In this document: positions 1 through 12,900 of the stretch, piece after piece
How the letters are laid out: the number at the start of each line of letters is the position of its first letter
Numbering within the stretch: the stretch's first letter is position 1
Source of the DNA: Trichinella spiralis
Taxonomy: Eukaryota > Nematoda > Enoplea > Trichinellida > Trichinellidae
NCBI GenBank assembly: GCA_000181795.3
Contig: CM012953.1
Span: 13,023,520 to 13,087,519 of the forward strand
Length of the DNA stretch: 64,000 nucleotides
Reading direction: 5' to 3'
Position numbers and translations under genes: made by a program
Notes under the pieces: model-generated
The model's input: the letters and a program-made list of their open reading frames with translations, nothing else
Databases searched by the model: none
What the model was told of the DNA's origin: nothing

Positions 1-3000
1 CTTCATTTTTGTAGAATTTTAAATACATTATAATTATTATAAGGAATTGTAATAACTGTGATGTAATTTTGATTTTTCGAAAATTCACTTCATTTTATAA
101 TATAAACCACTTTATTTCATCCAATAATATAGAAGAATAACATTTCCACTTTAAACAAGGGAAAGTATAAAAATCAATAATTGATCCATGTTCTGTCTAT
201 TATATACAATGTATATAATGAGTGTGAATAAATTTGTTGTGTTCTTAATTAACTTCAGCTTCTATGTTTTATAAGCCTTCCTGTACTTGAACTTGTTTAT
301 ATGTGCACAATTTTAATAAAATCGTGGTAGTTTATTTTTGTCAGTTAATATGCAATGTAATGATTAATGATTAATGTATTACCCATAGAAAATATGAAAT
401 TTACTGACTTATGTTGGAATTTAAATATACTCGTATAGCATATATTTTCTGAAATGCATAAGATAACGCAAGTGCACAAAATTCGAAAATTGCAATTTAT
501 GTTATGAATGAATGAAGTTATGCTTGATGAATTCAGTCATACAGGAAAAAATTATGATCTTTTTCATATTTAAAAGCATTTGTCTTTAAAAATAATAAAA
601 TTAAGGCAGTGGATAAGTGTAGATTGGAACTACTCCATTCACATGCGTACTACACACTGTTTCCAGCTGCATAGAAGAAATTCATATGCATAACATTTAC
701 TGTGTATTTAAAAGAATATAATTAATTAGATATGATGATTGTTTATTTTTAATTATTTAATTCTGACCATATTAAAATTGTCAACTAATCATTAAAATTT
801 AAAATTTCAATTCATTGAATTAAATCAAAGTGAAACTTCAAAATTCTGATGCACAAGAAACTCATTTATTTAAACGAAATTTAATCAATTCATTTTTTCA
901 CACCATGCCTTTTCAGACGGGCGTGTGCTGTAATTGGCTTATTGCAATTTCAAATTTAAGCGATGTAATATATATATAATATTTAAATATTAGGCAGAAA
1001 TAAAAGATGAAATTAAATCTTATTAACTGAATGCTTAATCATTGCATTTTAATCGGTCGCTATTATATGGAGAATTGCAAACTCATATCTTAATTCTTTT
1101 TGCAATTTAATCGGACAAAAATTTTGGGAAAATCCTGAAAAGAATAATATGTTGTTATGCAATCATTTTTTGCTGAATCTCCAACATATTATTTTTTCAT
1201 TTATACAAAAAGCTAGATTCAGTTGCAGCTTTGAAGCTTGATGATTGAAAAAATTAATAATAATGATGAAAACAATTATGAAATTTTATAATAATATTTA
1301 CTTTTTGCACAATAAATTTTTAATTGATGAAATGAAATGTGTCATTATTTCATTTCATTTCATTTTATGCACAATAAAAATTAAGAGAGACTATTGCAGA
1401 TTCTTAAAAAAATTAAAATGAGAAATTATCTGGAACATGTGTGACTTAAGACCGGAAAGTTTTGTTGAAAATTGGGAATTACTTTGCATTGAACATTCAA
1501 AAAGCAAGTGATAACTGACTAGTAAAAATTAAATATTTCTTGATCTTTCTGCTTTGTACATAATGTGATGAGCAGATGGCTGGTTATTCATAGTAGCAAA
1601 ATAGAATTTCAAACAATCACAGTCGATTGTAAGTAAAAACTAACAAATTCCTTTTGTCCGAAATGACAAATTTTTCTTCTTATGCCTTTATGTTATCATC
1701 ATCTATAGCTAAAATCAATGAAAATGCTGTTTCAAATTTTATTCAATGAAATATCCTGTAAGCAAAGATAACAGTTTTTAAATACAGTACAAAAATTGCA
1801 TATGCATTAATGTGTGATTTCAATTTTGTAAAAATTTTAAACTATCACTATGACTTTTTCGAAATATTGCTCAATTAATGGAATTATTATTCAAATTTAA
1901 ATAGCTTACAAATTAAAAGTAAGTACGTGAATACGAAAATTTTACGTTTTGCTTTTTCACATTTGGAAACTATTTACAAGCATTTCAAGTAGATGTGTAT
2001 GATTTTATATATTGGATCAAATCAAACTCCAAAAAGCTCATTTGTGCTCCATTGCTTAAATTTTAATAACCATATTGTTATGGAAGTTTTAACTTTTCAA
2101 TTTTCTAGCTTTGTTGCTTTTCTATCATATTTTCAAGTGTAAAAGTGGTGCACGCTAAGCATAATATTAAGCATATGAAAATGATTTATGCTAAATCAAA
2201 ACCCAGTGAAAAACAGTCTTAATTCATTCATGAAATTCAGTCATGGTTCGATGCGCCCGCTATCTTTTAATTTCTCTGCTTAATTATCCGTATTAATTGT
2301 AGCTACTGAGCGTGATGACCGACAATGATGCTCCATTTGTAATGTATACTTCAGAAACAACATACCATTTATATTCTTTTAATGTCTTCTCATTGTTTGT
2401 TAAGTTGTTCACGTCTGCAATCGGTGTAATTTGGCATGCTCCATTGCTATAATGCAGATTATTTCGCAGGTAATGCCCTCTTGCAGCAAAACTCTTTGCA
2501 GGCAAATTGTAATGTTCCCATAAAAGTGAATTTTTTCATTCATAACAAGGTAGTGTGATGTTTTATCAAATCATTCTTTATATTGTGAATAATTCTAAAT
2601 GACAATGGTTTAATAGCATAAGTTTGTTATACTGTATAATAACTGCTTTACTGTGATGATATAGTTTTAATACTGATGAAGCAAACTAATTCCAACTGTA
2701 GAGACATTTATAAATATGTAGTCACATTTTTATAATAAACGAATTACATTTAATATAATTTTTTATTATTACATAAATTTATCTAATAAATTTTCAGAAA
2801 TTAATAGCAGTACGAATAATAATACTTAAATGTTTTTTATTAGTTAACTGTTGAGTTGATGTATTTGCAACTGAACAATTTATCATTGGAAATGCATGAA
2901 AGATATATGCGGTGATACTTTATGCAATTTACGTGATACACGCTTAATAGCATTGTTTGCATTACATTATTGGTAACATGGATGAGCGTTCACATAAATT

Positions 3001-3450
3001 GTGCAACCATTGAAGCATACACCATGGGCATTCATAATACAATTCAATTAAGGTGCAATTCATTTAATTTAAAAATTTTTGCATGCGGTTCAACTTAAAT
3101 GAATTGTATAAATATTGAATTAAAATGAAATAATTAAAAGTGAAAAAATGAATTAAAAAGTCTTAGAATTAAAATGAATAATTGTTATGCTTTTAAATGA
3201 ATACCAATTTATATAAAAATAATCATTAGAATTGTATAATCCTGATAGAATATTATGAGCATTTGTTTTGAAAATTATATTATAAGTAAAAAATTGAAAA
3301 TCAAAAGTAAATCTAAGTTTTTATATTTACGGTTGTTATGTTTATGTTATGGAAATTAGAAAAGATTTTCTATATTATATGTATAAATAGTAAAAAATTT
3401 TTGAAACCGGCATACTTTAAAAGCTATTCGACTTTGCATTAATCACCTCT
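1..3450. other. AT-rich gene-free stretch
   Basis: I see no credible exon on either strand. The sequence is very AT-rich with short homopolymers and simple repeats. The only open frame over 60 codons (2293-2505, minus) lacks splice context and any recognisable motif. It is probably intergenic DNA or a long intron of a gene beyond the left edge. Confidence 0.6.
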
Positions 3451-3786
3451 AGTTTACCTCTCTCAGCTGTTTGAAGTTTTATTTACTAAAGTATTCACAT
3501 CCTGTTTTATCCTTTTATTGCTTTTGACCCCTTGCGACTGAATGATTGACAGATGATGCCCAAGTATTCCAAGCCAAAATATTGCACAGATGTCGATTGA
3601 ATGCGAGGGAGGCATCTGATGAATGCCCATTTCCAGAAAACATTTTCCAATGAGAATCTCAAGGGGTGTTCGGTTGGCGGATCTTCGCACAATTTTCCTT
3701 CATCATTAAGGTTAGGCGAAACAGACTACAGCTTGCCATTATTGAATAATGATTATGGTAGAGCGTTCCGAAGACCATCCTGAGAA

Positions 3787-3863
3787 ATGGTTCAGCGTAA
3801 AAAGGCGCTGGCAAGCAGATCTCAGGAGGCAGATTTTTCTATCTTGGAGATACGGATACAGCG
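3787..3863 (+). CDS. Orphan first-exon candidate
   Basis: A less AT-rich island at about 3450-3865 ends in a good splice donor (CG|GTAAGG at 3863/3864). The last ATG in it, at 3787, opens 25 codons plus two bases (begins MVQRKKALASRSQ). A downstream acceptor at 8941-8942 with the matching phase would add 29 codons (8943-9030, begins VFGGKYSFF) before a stop, giving a protein of only about 54 residues. I do not recognise the product. It could instead be a 5' exon of something else, or chance. The reading frame opened by the upstream ATG at 3601 stops at 3783, so that frame is not part of this exon. Confidence 0.25.
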
Positions 3864-6800
3864 GTAAGGTGCTATTTTATTATAGTATAATCGCAAATCT
3901 GTCATAGTAATTTTACATATATAGCACCTAATGGGACTATTGTATTTATAGCACAATGTACTTAATAATTTTCAAATTAGAAATAGTGTTCATATATAGC
4001 AATGTTTTGCTTTTTTATACTTTTCTGAAAAAATTTAATCATTTTCAATAAATGGTTAATTGTGACAAACAACCTATCTCTGAAAGTTGCATTACATTAA
4101 ATAACAAACAGTAAATACAAAAGCTGAATAAAAGTTTGATGTTGTTATTATTCAATACTGAAATTATTACAACAGTCGAATTAATAAAAGAATTAATCAT
4201 GGCTAACTATTTATTTTGTATTTATCCTTTTTAATAAGTATTTATTTCTTTTGTAATGCTATTGTAGAAGAAAAACGCTATATAAATGTTAATGAGTATT
4301 ACAGATTATATTTAAATATAAAATAAATGTAATGCAAAGTACAAAAAGCAAAAATTACACTCATTTGTGTAATTCTTGCTGAATTAGTTTAATTTAATGA
4401 AATTTTTTTGAACAGAATAATTAAATGACTGTTTTTACCAAGAATAATAAAAATTGCATATTGACTTCAAAAGATCTAGTTCATACTTTGAAGCTTGTTA
4501 ATCAAAATCAAATACTTTTGATGTTTTCTCAAGAATGAAAGTTAATTTTTATAATATTAATGAAACTGTTTTATAAAGCGCGTTGTTTTTGTGTAACTTT
4601 CTCAAATATCCTAAAGTTCTTCATACATCGAACGCATCTACAAAAATAAATTAAAATTATTGAATTATGTGATGTTTAATTGTTATTATCTGAATGTTTC
4701 CATGGTAGTTTTGAAAGCAGAAAACCATAAATTTTTGCTTTATAAAAGGTTTAATTTGAATATGAAGCACGATATAAAGTAAAAGTTTTATTTGCGTATA
4801 ATTTTTATATTTATAATTACTTTAAAATTTAAAATAAACCATCATAAGAAGGTTAAAAATCTTCAAGTTTTACAGTACAAAATTTATATTAAATTATAAT
4901 TCATCTGAATTGCAATTTGAAGGCATAATACCAATTTCAGCTTTTGAGATTTTTTGCTTTCTTTTCAAAGTTAGTCTTCAAGGAAGCTATCAACTAATTC
5001 ATTATCTGTATGATTTATATAATTAATAATGAATTACTATGTGTATTCACTTAGTACATTTGCTTATAAATAAGCATGTTGCGCTAATTTATTCTTATTT
5101 GTATGTAAAAGTCAACAGTTCATATTTAAAATAACAAAAGCAATAATTAATATTATGCAGTTGACATTTCCAGAAACTTTGTAAAAGCTTACAAAGTAAA
5201 TAATGTTTTTTTACACATTTATTTTAGCATGACATACTAAAGATATACTAAAATTTTTTAACTGTACATAATTTTCCTAAAGTTTAATTAAAGAATTTTT
5301 TATATCGCACCTAGAGCATCGTTAATAGTATGCTAAGTTTAAAAGGCTATAAATGCTAAGCATTATAAAGTTTTAAATCTAAGCAAAATGCACTTTAAAT
5401 TTTCAAAAATTTGTGTAATTACTAAATGCAAATAATTAAGAGTGTTGGTAATGATTTACTAATTGCAATGCTCATGATTAAGAGCATATTTCACACAGAA
5501 ATCAGAGACATTCATTATTCATGAAATTAGCTTACAATTTCAAACAAAACTAAAATAGTGCAGTGGAAGTTGCTTGCTTGGTAGAGTTTATCATATTGAA
5601 GCATAAAATTTGAACATGCTGGCTACATCCATTTGCTAAATAGGTTGTATTTCAAAATGACACATAAAAGGATAATTTATTTTAGTCAGTTGCATCTGTA
5701 AAAGTACTAAGCAAAACTCAATGAAATAATAATTGTTCATTTGTTTTTGCAACATTATGTTTCTTCAATTGCATTATGTTTTGATATAAATGAAATACTA
5801 AAACATATACTAATGTAAACGTTATTAAAATGTTTCAGAACAACAGGGAAATAGCTAAGATATGTTTTTTTCTTTTTGGATTTGCTTGGGTTTTAATTTT
5901 TATAGAATATAATTAATGTAAGATTGACATTAATTTCAAGATTTTTTACATTTAATATTTTCACAGTTTCATTTATATTATTATTAAACAGATGATTAAA
6001 ATTATCATATTAAATCAGTTGTTAATAAACAGATGAACAGTTGGAAGTCGGTGAAAAATAAATTGCATTTAAATATGAACAACAAAGCCAGGAAGTACTA
6101 TGTTTGATCAATACAAACTTGGGGCAAAATCAATGCTGATTCAGCAATCTTTGGTCTTCTTGCTCTGAACGTTGGCATTCATTGACTATTTTCTCAAGTG
6201 TGTTTTATAACTTCTATTGGCATTCAGTGTTTAATACAATCTTGCACTAATTTTCCCATCTATCACCGCATTTGAAAGCACTTCTAAAGCAATCTCCTAT
6301 CTGTCCCAGAGGCAAGATTCACAGTTCTCTTGACAAAAGGTTTTTTTATTTTGTGAGAGAAAAATCTCCATTTTTCGCCAAATCTGAATAAACTGTTCCC
6401 ATAATCCCATAAACAGCTGTTACTTATTTGTTTATTTGTTTCTCACCTAACCTAACTTAACAAATCGTCGTCATCATACAATAGTAGATACTTATTTTTG
6501 GAATTTGAAGACTCTTTTTATACAAATATAATCATATCACAACAACAGCATGTTAATAGCATTTATTTAAAATTATAATTATAAATTAATTACATTTTGC
6601 TTTGAGCAGTGTCTCCATATATATATATATATATATGACACATGATGTACTAATGTGAAAACATTTTTCTCTTTTACTGTGAAAATGTTTTAAAAATGAA
6701 CATTTTAGCCTGACATTGCTTTGAGCTATATTATTTAATTGATAGTTACATTACTGATACCAGAGATATTAAAACTTATTTTAATATTGCAAATTTCTTA

Positions 6801-9800
6801 ATCATGCAACTGGAGAGTACATTTTTATTACATTAACCTTAATATTTTGTAAACTTTATATGCTTTTGTTTAAAAATAAGTCTGTCAAAATGCATTTAAC
6901 CGATTTAACTCAACAACTCAACATGAAACTCATGATATATTTATTGCTTAACGTTCAGCAGTATGATACACGAAGTAAATTTATGATTCTTCCATATAAA
7001 ATATTTGTTCTCTTTTATTCATCAGTTTTTCATTATAAAGCCGTAGCATTTCATGAATAGCAGCAGTTTAAAACTCCAAATTTTATTTCATTTAATGCAG
7101 TAATTATATATTATTTGCATAAACTTCCATTTAAAGTTTTAGAAAAATTTAGTCCATTTTTTAATAATATGTAATGTTGATAATGAAATGAATTGTATAA
7201 AGACACTGCAAAATATATTTTACTTAATTTCAAATAAATAATATTATCAATATCACTTTTGCTCCATTATTATAATATCAGTTACAAAACTCATGCTGTA
7301 ACACAGAGCTACAAAATGCGATTTTCTTCGAGATTCAATGTGTACTCTAAATAAAGGTTCATCTACCTTTTCCTCTTTTTGACCAATATAAATAATCATA
7401 GTGTTTTATAAATTAATAGTAATAAGCATTACATTAAATTGACATTTCATTTGAATTATATTACCATTTACAAAAAATGGTAGTTTGTTTTTAATTTTAT
7501 GTAATTTTTGTAAGTTATCTGAAAATCATTTATTATGGATTGAAAATTTAAAAGCTATATACTGCAGTTTCATATTTGAAAAATTCTGTAATGAAAATTT
7601 TTAATGCACAATTCAAAGAGCTGACCTGCTTTAGAAAATTCAGTGCGATCATTTAAAATAATTTTATATTTATTATGCATGTAAATTTAGAAATAGATTT
7701 TATTTTCGCAGTTTTTCTTCGACTGTTTTCAATGAGTTTACCAAGCAGTGGAAGATATATTTCAAAATAATATAAAAATAATTGTACCTAATTGCATATT
7801 GAATAGACATAAAATATATACTTTAAAAATAGCTTAAATTGATAGTTTTTATACAAAATAGTTTTGTTTTTATTTTTGAGGAGTCACATTTTAATTTTTA
7901 CAGTATAATCATTTATTTTAGGAATGAAAAATTAATTTAATTTTAAAGAGTTTTTGAATAATTTAATTAACAATTCTTCGATGCATATATTCATTTAGTT
8001 CACGCTTTTGAAACAGATGTGCATTACGATTATTGAGCAACTGATGTTGCAAACCACGTTTATCATTGAACCTTCATATTCTTTAAAAAGGGAAATATTT
8101 TATTTGAAGACTACATCATAAAAATTGTGCATTCATTGTTTGCAAGTTCCTCCAAGTTTAATTCATTTGATTTATTAAGACTTACTATCAATCACATAAT
8201 GATGAATAAGTTTTTACGCAAATAAATTGTGTAAATAACACAAAGTGATCAATGTAAATTTTTCTCACTATTTTTTCATAAAAAACAGTTGTACAATTTT
8301 TATTAATATGTTTTAGTTCATTGATCTGATAAATGTAATTAATATTATTGAATCAGTTTAAATTATTCTTTCAATCACGCATAACTACTTATTAATTTAA
8401 ATTAAAATTCATATAATATGATACCAGGATGAAATTAATTTGAAAATTTTCAATATTTATTTCTTTTTAGTTTTTAGGATATTTTCCAATAGTTAAATTA
8501 CATTCCTTTTATTACAGTATAATGTATGTTTGACAAAAATTTGATTTTGAATGAAATTCACGCTAAATGTCACATCTTATTTCACTGTTAATTTATAAAA
8601 ATTTTTTTTATTTCGAAACATATGCAATTAATTTTTATTAATAAAAAAGCACAATAGTTATGAAATTGTTTCAAATGTGAAAATTGTCGTATTTTTTAAG
8701 ATGTATTTAGATTGAACTAAATATATTGATTCAACTTGTGCGTTTGGTTTCTCAGTAAAGCTTCTGATATTTTGAAAAGCTGGGATTAATAAATTAAAAA
8801 ACAAAACGTGCATCTTTAAAATAATCTTTAAAATCTCGAGGAATTATGTAATTAATTTTAATGTTTCAGCTTACCTTGAATTCATATGGTATTACATATA
8901 TGTTTTTTTATGTAGTCATTTTTTTGGCTGTTTGATTGCTAGAGTGTTCGGCGGCAAATACTCGTTTTTCCCAACTGTTCAACTTTGTAAAAAGACAAGA
9001 CTAAAATCAACTTTAAAAGTTCTTTGTTAATAATTACAAGCAAATGAATATATATGTATGTGTGTATGTATATCAATAGAAGAATAGTGAAAGAAATTCA
9101 TTATAAAGACGCAAATGATGTGTTGACTGAAATATTGATTCATGACCTGATGAATCAATATTTTCCAGTTAAAAAAATTATAAAAATGATTGCCATCGTA
9201 AAAATGCTAATCGTAAATAAAAATTACATTATATGAGAAGTAAAATAATTTACAAGAAAAAGAATTTTTCTCCACTATATAAGAAGAAGAATGGAAGATT
9301 ATTCTGATTGGTCAGAAATGAAACTACGATTTGTAAAGGATATTTTGAATGAGAGGTAGCAGTGAGGGATAAGGGAAAAAAGAAAGATATAAGGATTATT
9401 TTAAGTTTGAAATTATTATTATTTTTGCGTCGGTGCATTAATGCAGTGCTGGTGAGATCACTTTTCTGAACGTTGAAGCATTTCTTGGCAATTTTTTCCT
9501 CGGTCCCGTTGCTGTGATCCATTTTCACCGGACGAATGATTAAGTGCTCGTCTGCAGCTGGTCTGAGGTTTCTCAAACGATCAAACGCAGTCAGTGAGTT
9601 GCATTGAGTTGCACAAGTATTTTGCTAAACTATTTCGCGCCTGCTCGCCTACCTATCAACAACTTCAAAAGAAGCGTACGTTCATCTCACAGCTCTGACG
9701 ACGCAATCTATCCAAATCTGCATCGTTGAAGTCAGGTGTCCAGGCGCGCATCTCAGCTATTACAGACCCCCATTTTCAAAGCAGCATCTACAAAACTGAA

Positions 9801-9986
9801 TCCTTTTCAAATTATATCTTGGATTGGAATTTCTTTTTTATTCTTGTTGTCATATTTGTTATGCTTCCTCTTTTTCTCTCTTTATCTTTCTTTTTCCTCG
9901 TATTCTTCTTTTGGATTGTCAGTTGGTCTGACAGAGTGCGTCTTCTACGCGCCGACACGTGATGCTTAGCACGTTTGTTCAAAAAC
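3864..9986. other. AT-rich gene-free stretch before the K2P gene
   Basis: There is no supported coding exon apart from the weak partner exon candidate at 8943-9030. The stretch carries an AT dinucleotide run near 6617-6636. From about 9430 to 9986 GC content rises and pyrimidine-rich tracts appear. This last part is probably the promoter and 5' untranslated region of the K2P gene that starts at 9987. Confidence 0.5.
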
Positions 9987-12900
9987 ATGCGAAAGCTGCT
10001 GAGAAAATCACGGAACGAATACACCGAATTGAGAGAATTCGAGGAACTAACAGGAAAACGAGTATCTTTGCCGCCGAATACATGGCTATCAACGCCTTTA
10101 CCTATTGAACGAAAAAAATCTTCTTTCTGGCATACTGATGTCAGTTTTGGCCTTGTAGATCATCTGAACCGTTGGGAAGGATTGCCACTGACGCCAATCG
10201 ATGGCAACGTATCCGACATTGATGATTTACCTACTTTGGTTGCCGAAGGTGTGCTTGATCAGTCCGACCATGACATCGACACCTCCGTTAAGCACCTCAT
10301 ACTTAAGGTATGTTGTCAATTTTTTTCATTTTCCTTCCTTTTATTTTTCGATAATAATAATAATTGCTTGTTAATTTTTTCTTGTATTTTATGTGCTCAT
10401 GTTTGACTTGTTTTCCCATTGGGCCGTTTATGTGTTACTTTTACTAACATTCAACAGCTGGATTTGAATAAGAAAAATCATCAACTCTCAAATTAGCTAT
10501 ATTCGCATATTTATCATTTCTGAAACTCATTTGCTCCTGGTCGGGAAGAGAGGAGGGGGGAGGACATGAAAGCGGCTGCGTGTACTGCTCGCTTCGTCTG
10601 CTACGCTTAATGCCAATCTTAGGCAGCAATAAAAGCTAGAAGAATTAAATGCTTCAGCTTTTCCACTTAATAATAACACATCTATAATAATTTCCATTTA
10701 AAGACTTTTGAAATTAAATTGAATCGATTCAATTTAATTCAATTTAAATTTTGAACTGATTGTCATTTTCAATGATTTCTCATCTATATTAAATAACCAT
10801 TATCTTTGCATATTTATAAAAATAATTTATTTAAATAATTTTCTTCTCTTAATTTGAAACTATAATGTTAAAATAGAACAAAAATTGTAGGCTAAAAATT
10901 GCTCGTTTTTTAGCTTCATTCTAATATGATGATTGAATCAGAAATTGTAATTTGAATTCTATTTCATTTGACATTAGATAATTTCTTTGTTTTTTAAAGA
11001 AATTTTGAATTCATATTTTAAATGTTTTTATTGATTTATTTTCATTTAAAATGTGCACACATTGTTAAAACCAACTAAAATATACTTCCGAGTCATTCGG
11101 ATTTCATTACAGTACTACTGGTGGTGCAAAGGATAAACATTGAATATTTATTGTTGTTGAAATGGCGCACATAAGTGAAGATCAGCATAACATATTTGTT
11201 CAAACTATAAATCATAATAAGTAGATGCTTAACACGGACTGCTAATATGTACACTTATTTATTCTTTAATGGTATGCTGAATTAACAGATTTCTGCCAGT
11301 AATATCAAATCAATTAAAAATATTTATGAAAAAATATACACTTTACAAAGCTCATTGCCATATTGTGAAGCTCAGATTTTGAAAACTATTGCTTTTTTTA
11401 TACTGTATAACTTACACAAATAATAATAATCTTATTGCTTATTATTACTTCCATTAACAAATTTGGTGTTTGTTCAATAATTTTTCATTTACCAATTTAC
11501 CAATTCAATTTAAAATGTGAATTTCTCAATTCAGCATATAAAAATAACTGTTCAATTTGAATATATAAATGGAATAAATATAATTTTTTTAAAGTAAAAT
11601 TTAATTAATAATTTTGATAAAGTGCAATGCAGTGATAAATGCATGAGCAATAGCTTATGATGAATAAACTTATTATAATTTAAAAACTATTAAAAATCAA
11701 TATTTTATAGTTTATGCATGCATTTATTTCATAAGATTTAATTATTTATAGCATGGAAAAACTAATCAGTAATTCAATTAAACCGTATATTACGGTATTT
11801 ATTAGTGAAATTTATAATGGATATTATTGGAATTGTGTTTCGTGACATCAGTGAGATATGTTTTCAAACAATATGGCAAGAAATTTTGGTGTTGTCTTAG
11901 TTCAACTGATTTATCCTGAAGTGCAATAAATCAGTGTTTCAGGGAGAGCTTGAGGTGGACAGTGGCGTTTAGGGGTAAACTCAGCCACGTTTTGTCCCAA
12001 AACAAAACACAGCTGCTGCTTTAATAATAACAGCGGCTTGTCTCAAACTGAAGCTAACAATTTCTCCTTTTCTCCATGCTTTAACAGCTGGCTTATAATT
12101 ATATCCAAACTCACGTCTAAATCTGAATCACAAATAGCAAAACATATTTTTCATTCAATCTTCCTTCTCATGTCAAGCATTGTCCTGGTGTTGACCAGAA
12201 ATTTTTTCGACACTATCAATCTTCATCTTTCCTTTTTTGTAAATAAGCAGTGCTTTACTGATTTTTCTAACATTTTACGTACATTTTTTATTTAAATGAA
12301 AAGAATTGTTTCCTACATTGTTAAAACATACGGAATGAGCATTTGCAATACAATTCTGCCATTATCATTAATGAATATGCTATATATTTTAATTATTAAT
12401 AAAATATTTAAAAATTTATTCATCTGCAAACAAATTTATGTACAATAAATAAAAGGATTGAAATTTACAATCATTAATGACAATTGTGAATAGTAGTGTG
12501 GTGTGAAATTGTTGACTTTTGAAACAAATCATTTATATTTCCTTTAAATTTATGATTAAATGCAGTTTAACTTATTATTGCTTGTTAATTAAGTTTTACA
12601 AGTTGTGTTTTGCATTTCCAACTGCGGCATCATGGAATAAAGCATAGCAAATTATTTTTTTGCTCAGTCTTACTACTCATTCTCCATTAAGGCAAACTAT
12701 TGATTTGGAGATTGAAAAGTGATATGTTTCTTTTAATGGATAATAATTTTTTAAATGAAGATTTCAATTAAGTTTACACTGAATTTATTTAGTGACATTG
12801 GATCATGTTTAAAAGCATGTTTGCACTCGTTAAATCATGCATTAGTGTAACTGGATGTCAAAGAAAGCTATTTAAAGAACATTAGTATTAAGTATGGGTT

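Noticed and set aside
9250-10024. Several ORFs on both strands upstream of the K2P start
   Set aside because: They arise from pyrimidine-rich 5' flanking sequence and conflict with each other; only the frame from 9987 links to the conserved exons.
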